A stretch of 64,000 nucleotides of DNA, from the NCBI GenBank assembly GCA_035651155.1, contig DASRGG010000011.1, positions 1 through 64,000 of the forward strand, given 5' to 3'. The stretch is from CF-39 sp035651155. Its GTDB lineage: Bacteria; Chloroflexota; Limnocylindria; P2-11E. The notes under the pieces are model-generated. The model searched no databases. It was not told where the DNA came from and saw nothing but the letters and a program-made list of their open reading frames with translations. Positions within the stretch are counted from its first letter, which is position 1, and each line of letters starts with the position of its first letter. Positions 24,251 through 32,665 of the stretch are shown here, piece by piece. Made by a program: the position numbers and the translations under genes.

Positions 24251-24705
24251 GCCGGACCGAGCTCCCGCGTCAGGTTCGCGAAGAAGTCCTCGAGGACCTT
24301 GTCGCCCTTCCTGCGGATGGCGCCCGCGCCCAGCGTCGCGATCTTGCCGGTGATCTCGTAGCGTCCGTTCACGACGACGTCGCTCGCATCCCCCTGCGGC
24401 ACGATCGCGAGATCGAGGGTGGCCGAGATGCGGGACGCGACCTGGCGGTCCTCGCCCGATCCGCTCACGTGCAGCCGCCGCGCGGTCTCGTCCGCCGCGA
24501 CGTCGATCGCGAGGTCGGCGCGCATGGCGAACGGTCCGACGCGATCCTCGAGGACGGTCGTGTAGCGCCGACGCGGCTCGACCTCGCGGAGGTCCCGCAC
24601 GACCGAGAGCCACGACGCCACGCGCTGGAAATCGAGCAGCACGGTCCACGCGGCGTCGGGACGTGCGGCCACGCGTACGGTCCGGGCGACGTCTTGGAAC
24701 AACAC
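24247..24705 (-). CDS. CoxG/SRPBCC-family protein
   Basis: A 152-residue START-like (SRPBCC) protein resembling CoxG, the 'carbon monoxide dehydrogenase subunit G' family. It shows VARTVRVAARPDAAWTVLLDFQRVASWL at the N-terminus, typical of the helix-grip fold, and GRYEITGKIATLGAGAIRRKGDKVLEDFF at the C-terminus, the usual CoxG end. CoxG anchors some CO dehydrogenases at the membrane; many homologues are of unknown role. It converges on the lutAB fusion, and the two stop codons overlap (CTAG at 24247-24250). The nearest Cox-type hydroxylase genes are 28 kb away. Confidence 0.85.
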   Translation of the reverse strand: MLFQDVARTVRVAARPDAAWTVLLDFQRVASWLSVVRDLREVEPRRRYTTVLEDRVGPFAMRADLAIDVAADETARRLHVSGSGEDRQVASRISATLDLAIVPQGDASDVVVNGRYEITGKIATLGAGAIRRKGDKVLEDFFANLTRELGPA

Positions 24706-24815
24706 CGGCCTCCTTCAGGGGCGCCGAACGCAGTATCCCATCGCACCGAAAGGAGATACAAATTCCCCCGTCTCGCGTACGATTGTGGCCTCGCCACGCA
24801 GGCCTCTCTATTGAT

Positions 24816-24820
24816 AGGAG
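24816..24820 (+). promoter_or_regulatory. ribosome binding site of the first bicupin gene
   Basis: AGGAG 9 nt before ATG 24830 fixes the start. Upstream, TACGAT at 24778-24783 could be a -10 element, but no convincing -35 is present in the 124-bp divergent gap. Confidence 0.45.
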
Positions 24821-24829
24821 TGATGCACG

Positions 24830-25933
24830 ATGAGTGAGAACACGCCCGCGACCGCGAAAGAGCAGCAGCGTCCGTCCTTCTGGGGACGGGGAGCCTACGA
24901 GCTCTTCATCGAGTCCGAGGGGATCCCGATCCACACCGGAATGGCGGTCGACGACCTGCGCACGGCGCAGCTCGGCAAATGGGCGCGGCTCGACGCGAAG
25001 GGTGCCTACCTCCGGCTCTACGGCGCGGAGGACACCGACAACGCGTATCTCATCGAGCTCGATCCCGGCACGTCGAGCGCACCGGAGAAGCATCTCTTCG
25101 AGGAGTACTTCTTCGTGCTCACCGGACGCGGGACCTGCGAGGTGTGGAACGAGGGCGAGACGCCGACGAGCTTCGAGTGGCAGGAGGGGAGCCTCTTCTC
25201 CGTCCCGCTGAACACGCGGCACCGGCTGCACAACGGGTCGGGCTCGCTGTCGGCGCGGCTCCTCGCCGTGACGACGATGCCGATCATGATGAACCTCCTC
25301 CACAACACCGAGTTCATGTTCGGATGCCCGTACGTCTTCCGCGATCGCTACGACGGGCGCAAGGAGTACTTCGACGGCGCCGGCACGCTCTACACGGGCC
25401 GCGTGTGGGAGACGAACTTCGTCGCCGACGTGCGCCGCTTCCAGCTCAAGGACTGGCTCGAGCGCGGCGCGGGCGGCAAGAACATCCGCTTCGAGTTCGC
25501 CAACAACACCATGGTGTCGCACGTCTCCGAGTTCCCGGTCGGCACGTACAAGAAGGGCCACCGCCACGGCCCCGGCTACCACGTCATCCTCCTGAACGGC
25601 ACGGGCTACTCGTACATGTGGCGCGACGGCGACAAGGACTGGACCGAGGTCAATTGGAAGGCCGGCTCGCTCTTCGTCCCGCCCGGACAGTGGTGGCATC
25701 AGCACTTCAACACCGGCAGCGACCCCGCCCGTTACCTCGCCATCCGCTGGGGCGGCAACAAGTGGAAGCTCGCGGCGTACCTGGACAACCAGGGCGTCGA
25801 CAAGGACGTGAACGAGGGCGGGAACCAGATCGAGTACGAAGACCAGGATCCGAAGATCCACCGCACCTACCTCGAGCGCTGCGCGGCGAACGGGGTGCAG
25901 GTGAAGATGGACGCCTTCAAGATCCGGGTCTAG
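24830..25933 (+). CDS. bicupin protein, gentisate-dioxygenase-like
   Basis: A 367-residue protein with two cupin barrels, resembling the large group of uncharacterised cupins related to gentisate 1,2-dioxygenase. The first barrel (about residues 60-150) has EKHLFEEYFFVLTGRG but lacks a full HxH pair. The second (about 215-315) carries GHRHGPGYHVILLNGTG and QWWHQHFN, giving a complete set of His ligands for a metal such as Fe(II). It may be an oxygenase or an isomerase; the substrate is unknown. It is followed in the same reading frame, after its TAG stop, by an EutA-like gene that has no conventional start. Confidence 0.8.
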   Translation: MSENTPATAKEQQRPSFWGRGAYELFIESEGIPIHTGMAVDDLRTAQLGKWARLDAKGAYLRLYGAEDTDNAYLIELDPGTSSAPEKHLFEEYFFVLTGRGTCEVWNEGETPTSFEWQEGSLFSVPLNTRHRLHNGSGSLSARLLAVTTMPIMMNLLHNTEFMFGCPYVFRDRYDGRKEYFDGAGTLYTGRVWETNFVADVRRFQLKDWLERGAGGKNIRFEFANNTMVSHVSEFPVGTYKKGHRHGPGYHVILLNGTGYSYMWRDGDKDWTEVNWKAGSLFVPPGQWWHQHFNTGSDPARYLAIRWGGNKWKLAAYLDNQGVDKDVNEGGNQIEYEDQDPKIHRTYLERCAANGVQVKMDAFKIRV

Positions 25934-25945
25934 CGCGAAGATCCG

Positions 25946-27418
25946 CTGACCCGCCCGCACGCGCATCACACGCCGCACGCGCACGACGCCGGTGGCGACG
26001 GGATCGTCGCCACCGAGCGCCTGCGGTTACGCACCGTCGGGATCGACATCGGCACGACGACGTCCCATCTGATCTTCTCGGAGCTCGTCCTCGAGCGGCA
26101 GGGCATCCGGCTCTCGAGCGCGTACACCGTCGTCGAGCGGACGGTCATCCACCGATCCGAGGTCTCCCTCACGCCGTACTCGTCCGCGCGCCGCATCGAC
26201 ACCGACGCGCTCGGCGCGTTCATCGACGCGGCCTACGCGACCGCGGGCTGGACGCCGGAGATGGTCGACACGGGCGCGGTGATCGCGACCGGCGAGGCGG
26301 CACGCAAGGAGAACGCCGCCGCGATCGTGGCGCTCTTCAGCGGCGAGGCCGGACGCTTCGTCTGCGCCACCGCGGGGCATCACCTCGAGGCGCTGCTCGC
26401 GGCGCACGGCTCGGGCGCCGTGGCGCGCTCGCGCTCGGAAGAGACACCGCTCGTCCTGAACGTCGACATCGGCGGCGGCACGACGAAGCTCGCCGTCTGC
26501 CGGCACGGCCACGTGGACGAGACCGCGGCCATCGACGTCGGCGCGCGTCTCGTGGCGTGGGACAGCGACGGCGCGGTGCGCGCCGTCACCAGCGCGGGGC
26601 AGCGCGTGGCCGCGGACGCGGGCGTGCGCATCGCGGCGGGGGACCACCCGGACCGCGCGACGCTCGAGACGCTCGCCGACCGCATCGCCGAGGTCGCGCT
26701 GCGGGTCCCCGAGGGCGCGCCCATCGGCGACGAGGAGCTCTGGCTCACCGAGCCGCTCCACACGCGCGGCCCGTTCCCCGCCCTCGTGTTCTCGGGCGGC
26801 GTCGGGGAGTACGTGAACGGTCACGAGACGCGCGAGTTCGGCGACCTCGGCAAGCTCGTGGGCGCGGCGATCGCGCGCCGCGTCGGCGGGCGCACCGTGC
26901 TGCGCGCGGTCGAGAGCATCCGCGCGACGTGCATCGGCGCGTCGCAGTACACGATCCAGGTGAGCGGCGACACGCTCTTCCTCAGCGACCCGTCGATGCT
27001 CCCGCTACGCGACCTCGCCGCGGTCGCGATCCGTCCGGCCGCGCCGCGCGCCGCAGACATCGCGCGCGCCGTGCGCGCGGGCATCGCGCGGCTCGACCGC
27101 GAGGACGGCGCGTTCGCCATCGCCGTCCGCTGGCGGCACGGCCCCGCCTACGCCGCGCTGCGCGAGCTCTGCGCCGGGATCAGCGAAGGTGTGGGCGCGG
27201 TCCTTCCAGCAGGTCGCCCGCTCGTCGTCGTGCTGGACGCCGACGTCGCCGGCATCGTCGGGCAGGTGCTCCAGGACGAGCTCGCGATGCGCTCGCCGAT
27301 CGTGTGCGTCGACCAGATCCAGCTCTCGGACCTGGACTTCATCGACATCGGCGAGGTCGTCCCCGAACGGGCCGTCGTTCCGGTGGTCGTGAAGAGCTTG
27401 GTGTTCTCGCAGCGGTAG
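25946..27418 (+). CDS. eutA: EutA-like reactivating factor (start uncertain, no ATG/GTG/TTG)
   Basis: About 490 residues of the EutA family, an actin/Hsp70-fold ATPase that reactivates adenosylcobalamin-dependent ethanolamine ammonia-lyase. The phosphate-1 motif VGIDIGTTTSHL is encoded near 26036; DTGAVIATGE, LNVDIGGGTTKLAV (phosphate 2) and LVFSGGVGEYV follow, and YIDIG-like FIDIGEVVPERAVVPVVVKSL ends the protein. No ATG, GTG or TTG exists in frame between the upstream bicupin stop (25931-25933) and 26261, which is about 75 residues inside the conserved core. CTG at 25946 or 26021, or readthrough of the UAG from the bicupin, are the options. The encoded stretch after 25946 is His-rich (HAHHTPHAH). 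No eutBC genes are nearby. Confidence 0.75.
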   Translation: MTRPHAHHTPHAHDAGGDGIVATERLRLRTVGIDIGTTTSHLIFSELVLERQGIRLSSAYTVVERTVIHRSEVSLTPYSSARRIDTDALGAFIDAAYATAGWTPEMVDTGAVIATGEAARKENAAAIVALFSGEAGRFVCATAGHHLEALLAAHGSGAVARSRSEETPLVLNVDIGGGTTKLAVCRHGHVDETAAIDVGARLVAWDSDGAVRAVTSAGQRVAADAGVRIAAGDHPDRATLETLADRIAEVALRVPEGAPIGDEELWLTEPLHTRGPFPALVFSGGVGEYVNGHETREFGDLGKLVGAAIARRVGGRTVLRAVESIRATCIGASQYTIQVSGDTLFLSDPSMLPLRDLAAVAIRPAAPRAADIARAVRAGIARLDREDGAFAIAVRWRHGPAYAALRELCAGISEGVGAVLPAGRPLVVVLDADVAGIVGQVLQDELAMRSPIVCVDQIQLSDLDFIDIGEVVPERAVVPVVVKSLVFSQR

Positions 27419-27462
27419 GGTTCGCGGGCGGATACCAGGGCGGGCGGCCACCTGACTCTGGA

Positions 27463-28338
27463 TCAGCTCGCCGCTGCCGCGATCGCCTCGAGGCGCTCCA
27501 GGTGCTCGACGTCCGCGGAGCAGGGCCGCAGGATGAGCTCGTCGACCCCCATGTCCGCCTGACGCGAGATCAGCTCGCGCACGGCGGCCTCGGTCGTCGG
27601 CAGCGTCCGGCGGCGGCGCTCGGCGACGGCGGGATCGAAGCCGTAGCTCGCCTGGATATACGAGGTCGCCGCGTTATCGGCGTTCGCGCCCAGCGCGTAG
27701 TAGCTCGCGCCGACCCAGCGCGGCCGGCCGGCGCGGCCCGCGGCCTCCCAGGCTCCCTCGATGTCCCTCCAGAGGGCGCGCATCGCGGCGGGATCGCCGC
27801 CGCCGGGCGCCATGAAGCCGTCGCCCCACGCGGCGATGCGCCGCGCGACCGCGGGCACGTAGCCGCCGATGAGGAGCTCGGGTCCGCCGGTCCGCGCGGG
27901 CGACGGTCCGATGACGCCGGCGCCGTCGGCGAACGGTGCGCCCGACCAGATGCGGCGCAGGAGCGGCAGCTGCTCGTCGAGCCGCCGTCCGCGGCGGTGG
28001 AAGCGCTGGCCGGTCGCGGCGTAGTCGTCCTCGCGGACGCCGATCCCCACGCCGAGGGTGAAGCGCCCGCCGGAGAGCGCGTCGAGCGAGGCGGCCTGTC
28101 GCGCGAGGAGCGTCGTCTCGCGCGTCGGCGCGATGACCACGCTCGTCACGAGCCGGATGCGACGCGTCACCCCGGCCGCCGCGGCGAGCGCGACGAACGG
28201 CTCCTGCGCGTCGAACACGACGCGGTCGGTGACCGCGAGCGACGAGAACGGTCCGCGATCCGCACGCGCCGCCCATTCGAGCAGCAGCTCGGGCGACGCG
28301 CCGGCCACGCGCGTGGGAAGGCCGATGCCGATGCGCAT
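27463..28338 (-). CDS. LLM-class (luciferase-like, F420 or FMN) oxidoreductase
   Basis: A 291-residue TIM-barrel enzyme of the luciferase-like monooxygenase superfamily, in the F420-dependent class by overall pattern. Visible features include the SLAVTDRVVF motif near 34-43, RIRLVTSVVIAPTRETTLLARQAASLDALSGGRF near 61-94 and LGVGIGVREDDY. It may oxidise or reduce a small organic substrate with F420 or FMN. ATG 28338 lies 2 bp after the stop of the NrfD gene, so it is the last gene of the Mo/FeS/NrfD operon. It converges on the EutA-like gene. Confidence 0.85.
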   Translation of the reverse strand: MRIGIGLPTRVAGASPELLLEWAARADRGPFSSLAVTDRVVFDAQEPFVALAAAAGVTRRIRLVTSVVIAPTRETTLLARQAASLDALSGGRFTLGVGIGVREDDYAATGQRFHRRGRRLDEQLPLLRRIWSGAPFADGAGVIGPSPARTGGPELLIGGYVPAVARRIAAWGDGFMAPGGGDPAAMRALWRDIEGAWEAAGRAGRPRWVGASYYALGANADNAATSYIQASYGFDPAVAERRRRTLPTTEAAVRELISRQADMGVDELILRPCSADVEHLERLEAIAAAAS

Positions 28339-28340
28339 GG

Positions 28341-29351
28341 TCACACCGGCGGCCCGTACACCCCCGCGCGAAGCACGGCGTCCCGCAGGAAGTACCCGCC
28401 GATCTCGATCGCGGCGATCGCGCCGAGCAGCGCGACGCCGCCTAGGCCCCCGCCCGCGAGCGCGCCGAGCATCCAGAGGCCGCCGATCGCCGCGGGGATG
28501 AGCAGACCGAACGTCACGACGCCGGTGACGAAGCGCGGGCGGAGCGGACCGCGCACGAGCATGGCGACGGACGCGCGCGCCGGCGGCGTGGCGGTGCTCA
28601 TGCCGTAGACGTACAGCCCGAGCAGGATGGCGTCCGCGGCGAGCAGCGCGAGGACGGCCGGCCACACCGCGGCGCCCACCGCCTCCATCGCCAGGGCGCC
28701 GCTCGCGAGCCACGCGATCGCGGGAAGCGCGGCGAGCCCGCCGAGGAGCGAGAAGGCGGTGAAGAGGACTGGCAGGAGCGGCGTATTCCAGAAGGCGATG
28801 GCGTTCCACGAGGAGATCACGAGGCCGGTATAGACCATGAACGCGAGCGCGACCACGAGCACGAGCGCGCGGAGCGCGTCGCCGAGCGCCGTGCCCTCGG
28901 TCCACGGGAGCGCATCGAGGCCGGGCAGGCTCGGCACCGCGAGGACGAGGCGGAGGACGAGGAGCGCGACGAGCATCGTGACGCCGCGGCTGATCCAGCT
29001 GGTGCGGATCCGCCGGAACGCGAAGTACGCGCTCCACCGGGAGACCGGGCCGAGGTGATCGAAGATCGCGAGCGCCGACAGCACCGCGAGCGCGAGCCCG
29101 ATCCACATGCCGATCGCCGCCGTGCGCGCGTCGATGATCCCCCACCAGCGGAGCAGGAGCTCGACGAAGACGAATCCCGCACCGGTGCCGCCGAGGTACA
29201 GGTAGAACGCGACCTTCGCGCCCCAGTGCTGCTGCACCGGGAAGGAGAAGTCGAAGGGCCGTCCGAGGTTGCCGTGGCTATGGCGGTCGGGCCGCCATCC
29301 GGCCCACGCGCGCTCGAGCGTCCGCGCGGCGCCGTCCGGCAGCGGCCTCAT
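28341..29351 (-). CDS. NrfD/PsrC-family membrane subunit
   Basis: A 336-residue integral membrane protein with about eight to nine hydrophobic helices. It resembles NrfD/PsrC/DmsC-type quinone-interacting subunits: FSFPVQQHWGAKVAFYLYLGGTGAGFVF marks the first helix with conserved Gly/Tyr residues, and FDHLGPVSRWSAYFAFRRIRTSWISRG forms the typical loop before helix 4. It would exchange electrons between the membrane quinone pool and the FeS subunit. ATG overlaps the upstream FeS gene stop. Confidence 0.88.
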   Translation of the reverse strand: MRPLPDGAARTLERAWAGWRPDRHSHGNLGRPFDFSFPVQQHWGAKVAFYLYLGGTGAGFVFVELLLRWWGIIDARTAAIGMWIGLALAVLSALAIFDHLGPVSRWSAYFAFRRIRTSWISRGVTMLVALLVLRLVLAVPSLPGLDALPWTEGTALGDALRALVLVVALAFMVYTGLVISSWNAIAFWNTPLLPVLFTAFSLLGGLAALPAIAWLASGALAMEAVGAAVWPAVLALLAADAILLGLYVYGMSTATPPARASVAMLVRGPLRPRFVTGVVTFGLLIPAAIGGLWMLGALAGGGLGGVALLGAIAAIEIGGYFLRDAVLRAGVYGPPV

Positions 29352-29971
29352 ACCCCGCCGCCACCCTTCCCGACGAGGTAGTACACGGAGGGATCGGTGC
29401 CGAGCTCCTCACGCGGCCGGAAATGACGCCGCCGGTGGAGGAGCTGATTGATCTCGCTCTCCGGGTCGTCGAGGTCGCCGTAGCTCAAGGCGTCCGCGGG
29501 ACACGCCTCGACGCAGGCCGGCGGTCGCCCCGCGTCGATGCGGTGCACGCAGAACGTGCACTTCTGCGCCGTGCCTTCGCGGAAGCGCGCCGAGGTCTCC
29601 TCCTCGTACGGTGTGAGCGTCTCGCCGAAGTACCCGTCGCCGCCGTCGTAGCGGACCGGGATGTAGTACGGGCACGCCGTGAGACACGCCATCGTGCCGA
29701 CGCAGACCCGATCGTTCACCAGCACGATGCCGTCGGGCCGCTTCACGATCGCGCCCGTCGGGCACGCCTCGATGCACGGCGCGTTCGCGCAGTGGTTGCA
29801 GCGGACCGGGGTGAAGGTGCGGCGGACGTTCGGGAACGTTCCCACCTCCCGCTCGAGGACGCGCATCCAGTGCACGCCGCGCGGCGTGCCGTGCTCGGCC
29901 TTGCACGCGATGACGCAGCCCTGACAGCCGACGCATCGCTCGAGATCGACGACGAATCCCAGCCGCGTCAC
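29348..29971 (-). CDS. four-cluster ferredoxin subunit (PsrB/DmsB-like) with one cluster Cys replaced by Thr
   Basis: A 207-residue electron-transfer subunit. Motifs are CVGCQGCVIAC (about 14-24), CNHCANAPCIEACP (about 58-71), CVGTMACLTACP (about 90-101) and CTFCVHRIDAGRPPACVEACP (about 138-158). The third motif reads C-x2-T-x2-C-x3-C, with Thr where most relatives have Cys. In NarH this position is Trp and the cluster is [3Fe-4S], so the same is likely here. No signal peptide. It links the molybdopterin catalytic subunit (10 bp upstream) to the NrfD membrane subunit. Confidence 0.92.
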   Translation of the reverse strand: MTRLGFVVDLERCVGCQGCVIACKAEHGTPRGVHWMRVLEREVGTFPNVRRTFTPVRCNHCANAPCIEACPTGAIVKRPDGIVLVNDRVCVGTMACLTACPYYIPVRYDGGDGYFGETLTPYEEETSARFREGTAQKCTFCVHRIDAGRPPACVEACPADALSYGDLDDPESEINQLLHRRRHFRPREELGTDPSVYYLVGKGGGGV

Positions 29972-29981
29972 GCGCTTCTCC

Positions 29982-32579
29982 TCATGCCTTCCGCACCGTG
30001 AGCGGCGCGCACATGTCGATGGCCGACGTGAAGGTGTCCAGGTGCGCCGTGTCGTACGGCAAGAGCGAGTTGAAGTTCACGCCCTTGCCGCGCGACCGGG
30101 ACTTCCCCTTCGCCCAGTGGCCGGAGTGCCCGGCGATGCCGAGCACCTCGGGGTGGACGCACTCGGTGACGTGCGCGCGCACGCGCGCGTTGCGCACCGG
30201 GGACGTGAGCCAGACCCAGTCGCCGTCGCGGACGCCGATCCGCGTCGCGAGGCGGGTGTTGAGCAGGACGCCGTACGAGTGCGGCAGCTTCTCGCACAGC
30301 TCGTCGATCCACGGGTTGGCGTTGCCCTGCCCGCCGTAGACATAGGGCAGCTTGTAGTGCACGCCGATCGCGTGGATCTCGCCGCGCTCGAGCTGACCGT
30401 ACGACTCGCAGGGCATCCATTTCGGCAGCGGGTCGTAGTCGCCGAGATCCCATTCGACGCCGAGCTCCTCGAGCACGACCGCGAGCTCGCGCGCGCGGTC
30501 GAGATAGTTCTCCATGTACACCGGGATGCGCCCCTCGATGAACGCGCCCGGGTACCGCTCCTTCACACCGCGCTCCCACACGAGGATGCCGTGCTCGGTG
30601 AACCATTCCCAGCCGTGCTCCGGTCCGTACAGGCTCTTCGCCTGGCGATCCATGACCTCCTCCTGCGTGTAGCGCGCTCCGCGCTCGAGGAGATACGGGG
30701 GCTTGAGCTTGAGGATCGTGTTCAGCGCCTGCTGGACGTCGTCGAGGATCCCGACGCGCTCGTAGATCTCCATCATCACGTGCGCCGGGGCGCGCACCCC
30801 TTCGGGCGGCGGGACGACCTGTTGCTGCACCGCGTGGAACGCGACGGCCTCGCCGCAGACGGCGTCGTGCGTGCCGAAGGTGCTCTCCTCGAGGTACGTC
30901 GGCATGGGCAGGACGATGTCGTCCAGCTCGTGCGTCTCGTTGATCTCGATCGCGAAGCCGACCACGAGTCCGATGCTCTTGTACCAGTCGGCGACCTTGT
31001 TCACGTCGCCCCAGCCGCCGGCGATCTGGTTCCCGGCGGTGTGGATGAGCATCTCGATCTTGTCCTTGACGCCGTACTTCCCGGGGTCGCTCGCCGCCTC
31101 GGGCACGAGGGTCCGGGTGTGCGCGGCCGCGGGGAACAGCTCGAAGAGGTCGAGGCGCGTGGGGCGGGCCGGCGCGCGGCCGGGGAACGCGAGCGCGTGC
31201 TTCGTGCCGTGACCGCCGGCCGGCACCATCATGCCGTCGGGACCCGCGACCGGCCACGACACGACCGGGAAGTCCATCGCGGTGGACCGGCTCTGGTAGC
31301 CGCCCGGCACGTTGATGTTGCCGACGACGACGTTCACCAGCTGCAGCGCCCAGCTGTGGTGCCAGCCGTGCTTGTGCCCCTGCGGGCCACGGCACCAGTT
31401 GAGACACGCCGGGCGGTACGGCAGCTCGACGCCGTCGATCGTGATGGTGCTGCCGATCTGCGCGGCCTCGCCGAACTCGCGCGCGATGCGCCGCAGCCGC
31501 GCGGCCGGGATCGTCGTGATGCGCTCGACGGCCTCCGGCGGATAGCCGGCGGCACGCTCCTCGAGAAGGTGGAACGCGGGCTTCACCCGCTCGCTGCCCA
31601 CGGTGAACTCGCCTTCGAGCGCCGGGGTCGCGAGCGTCGCGTCGTCGTACGCCTTCACGGTGCCGGTCGCGGTGTCGTACAGGCACGGCTTTCCCGCGCC
31701 GTCGCGCAGGTAGCGGCCGTCGGCGCGGACGAGGTAGGGCGCGTTCGTGCGCGCGCGCAGGAACTCCGCGTCGTAGATGCGAGCCTCGTTGAGGAGGACG
31801 TGCAGCATCCCGAGGCCGAACGCCGCGTCGGTTCCCGGACGGATAGGCAGCCACTCGTCGGCCTTCGCCGCCGCGTTGTTGCCGACCGGATCGACCACGA
31901 CGAGCTTCATGCCGCGGTCGACGCGCGCCGTCGCGCAGTCCGGGACGCTGTGATTGAAGCCCTCGCGCGTCGCGACGCCCTGCTGCGTGCCCACGTCGAT
32001 GAGGTAGTTGCAGTGCGCGAAGTCGACCTCGTCCCACCACCCGCCGGCCGTCAGGTACTGGATGGTGTGGATCGTCTTGCCGCAGGTGCCCGAGATGCCC
32101 GTCTGGTGATAGGGCGTTCCGAGCACCGGCGTGAGCGCGCCCAGCCACGCGGCGAAGTCGCCGTCGGCCCAGGTCTGCAGGTACAGCTTGCGCGCGTCGT
32201 CGTCGATGACGCGCCGCAGACCGGTGGCGATCGTGTCGATCGCGACATCCCAGGAGATCTCCTCCCAGCGCGGATCGATGCCGATGCCCTTCTCGGGATT
32301 CGTCCGCCGCACCGGATGCAGCAGGCGCTCGCGGTTGTAGTGGTTCATGATCCCGGACTTGCCCTTCGCGCACATGCGGCCGCGGTTGCGTGGCGCGTCG
32401 GGGTTCCCGATGACGTTGAGCACGCGCCCGTCCTTCACGCGAACGAGCACCTGGCAGGCGACGAGGCACATGCGGCAGGTGGTCGGGATCCAGTCCTCAT
32501 CCGGAGCGGGCCGGCGCTCGGCGCCGGGGCGGTGCACGATCGCGTCCTTGGTGTCCCGTCCCCGCACGAACGTCGGCAT
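29982..32579 (-). CDS. molybdopterin oxidoreductase catalytic subunit, PsrA/DMSO-reductase family
   Basis: An 865-residue Mo-bisMGD enzyme. The N-terminal [4Fe-4S] motif is C-x2-C-x3-C-x27-C at about residues 34-69 (CRMC, VAC, RMC). The Mo-binding domains follow, with GISGTCGKT near 145 offering a possible Cys ligand. The C-terminal molydopterin-dinucleotide domain contains VLLNTRLATRIGVRDGDWVWL and a C-terminal GHSGHWAKGKSR. There is no Tat signal, so the subunit should face the cytoplasm, unlike PsrA and ArrA. ATG 32579 has GGAGGG 7 nt upstream; the longer frame to 32621 has none. It forms an operon with the FeS and NrfD subunits. The substrate is undetermined. Confidence 0.88.
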   Translation of the reverse strand: MPTFVRGRDTKDAIVHRPGAERRPAPDEDWIPTTCRMCLVACQVLVRVKDGRVLNVIGNPDAPRNRGRMCAKGKSGIMNHYNRERLLHPVRRTNPEKGIGIDPRWEEISWDVAIDTIATGLRRVIDDDARKLYLQTWADGDFAAWLGALTPVLGTPYHQTGISGTCGKTIHTIQYLTAGGWWDEVDFAHCNYLIDVGTQQGVATREGFNHSVPDCATARVDRGMKLVVVDPVGNNAAAKADEWLPIRPGTDAAFGLGMLHVLLNEARIYDAEFLRARTNAPYLVRADGRYLRDGAGKPCLYDTATGTVKAYDDATLATPALEGEFTVGSERVKPAFHLLEERAAGYPPEAVERITTIPAARLRRIAREFGEAAQIGSTITIDGVELPYRPACLNWCRGPQGHKHGWHHSWALQLVNVVVGNINVPGGYQSRSTAMDFPVVSWPVAGPDGMMVPAGGHGTKHALAFPGRAPARPTRLDLFELFPAAAHTRTLVPEAASDPGKYGVKDKIEMLIHTAGNQIAGGWGDVNKVADWYKSIGLVVGFAIEINETHELDDIVLPMPTYLEESTFGTHDAVCGEAVAFHAVQQQVVPPPEGVRAPAHVMMEIYERVGILDDVQQALNTILKLKPPYLLERGARYTQEEVMDRQAKSLYGPEHGWEWFTEHGILVWERGVKERYPGAFIEGRIPVYMENYLDRARELAVVLEELGVEWDLGDYDPLPKWMPCESYGQLERGEIHAIGVHYKLPYVYGGQGNANPWIDELCEKLPHSYGVLLNTRLATRIGVRDGDWVWLTSPVRNARVRAHVTECVHPEVLGIAGHSGHWAKGKSRSRGKGVNFNSLLPYDTAHLDTFTSAIDMCAPLTVRKA

Positions 32580-32582
32580 CTT

Positions 32583-32627
32583 GTATCCCTCCGAGCGGCT
32601 TGTGGATACCGCTGAGGGCATCCTCAG
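32583..32627. promoter_or_regulatory. inverted repeats in the leader of the Mo-oxidoreductase operon
   Basis: GTATCC (32583-32588) and GGATAC (32604-32609) form an inverted repeat enclosing the GGAGGG ribosome site. A second perfect hairpin, CTGAGG-GCAT-CCTCAG, is at 32612-32627. Either could be a weak attenuator or a protein site; there is no U-tract. Confidence 0.3.
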
Positions 32628-32665
32628 GGGAGATCGTGTCTACATCGTGTTCGCGGGGCGGCCGG

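Noticed and set aside
25934..26030. Possible riboswitch or cobalamin leader before the EutA-like gene
   Set aside because: The 100-nt stretch is continuous coding-like sequence with no conserved riboswitch core or terminator; a His-rich coding linker fits better.
29968..32469. Long open frames overlapping the molybdopterin subunit on both strands
   Set aside because: They have no conserved motifs and arise from high GC; the 865-residue frame has the intact 4Fe-4S and Mo-binding patterns.
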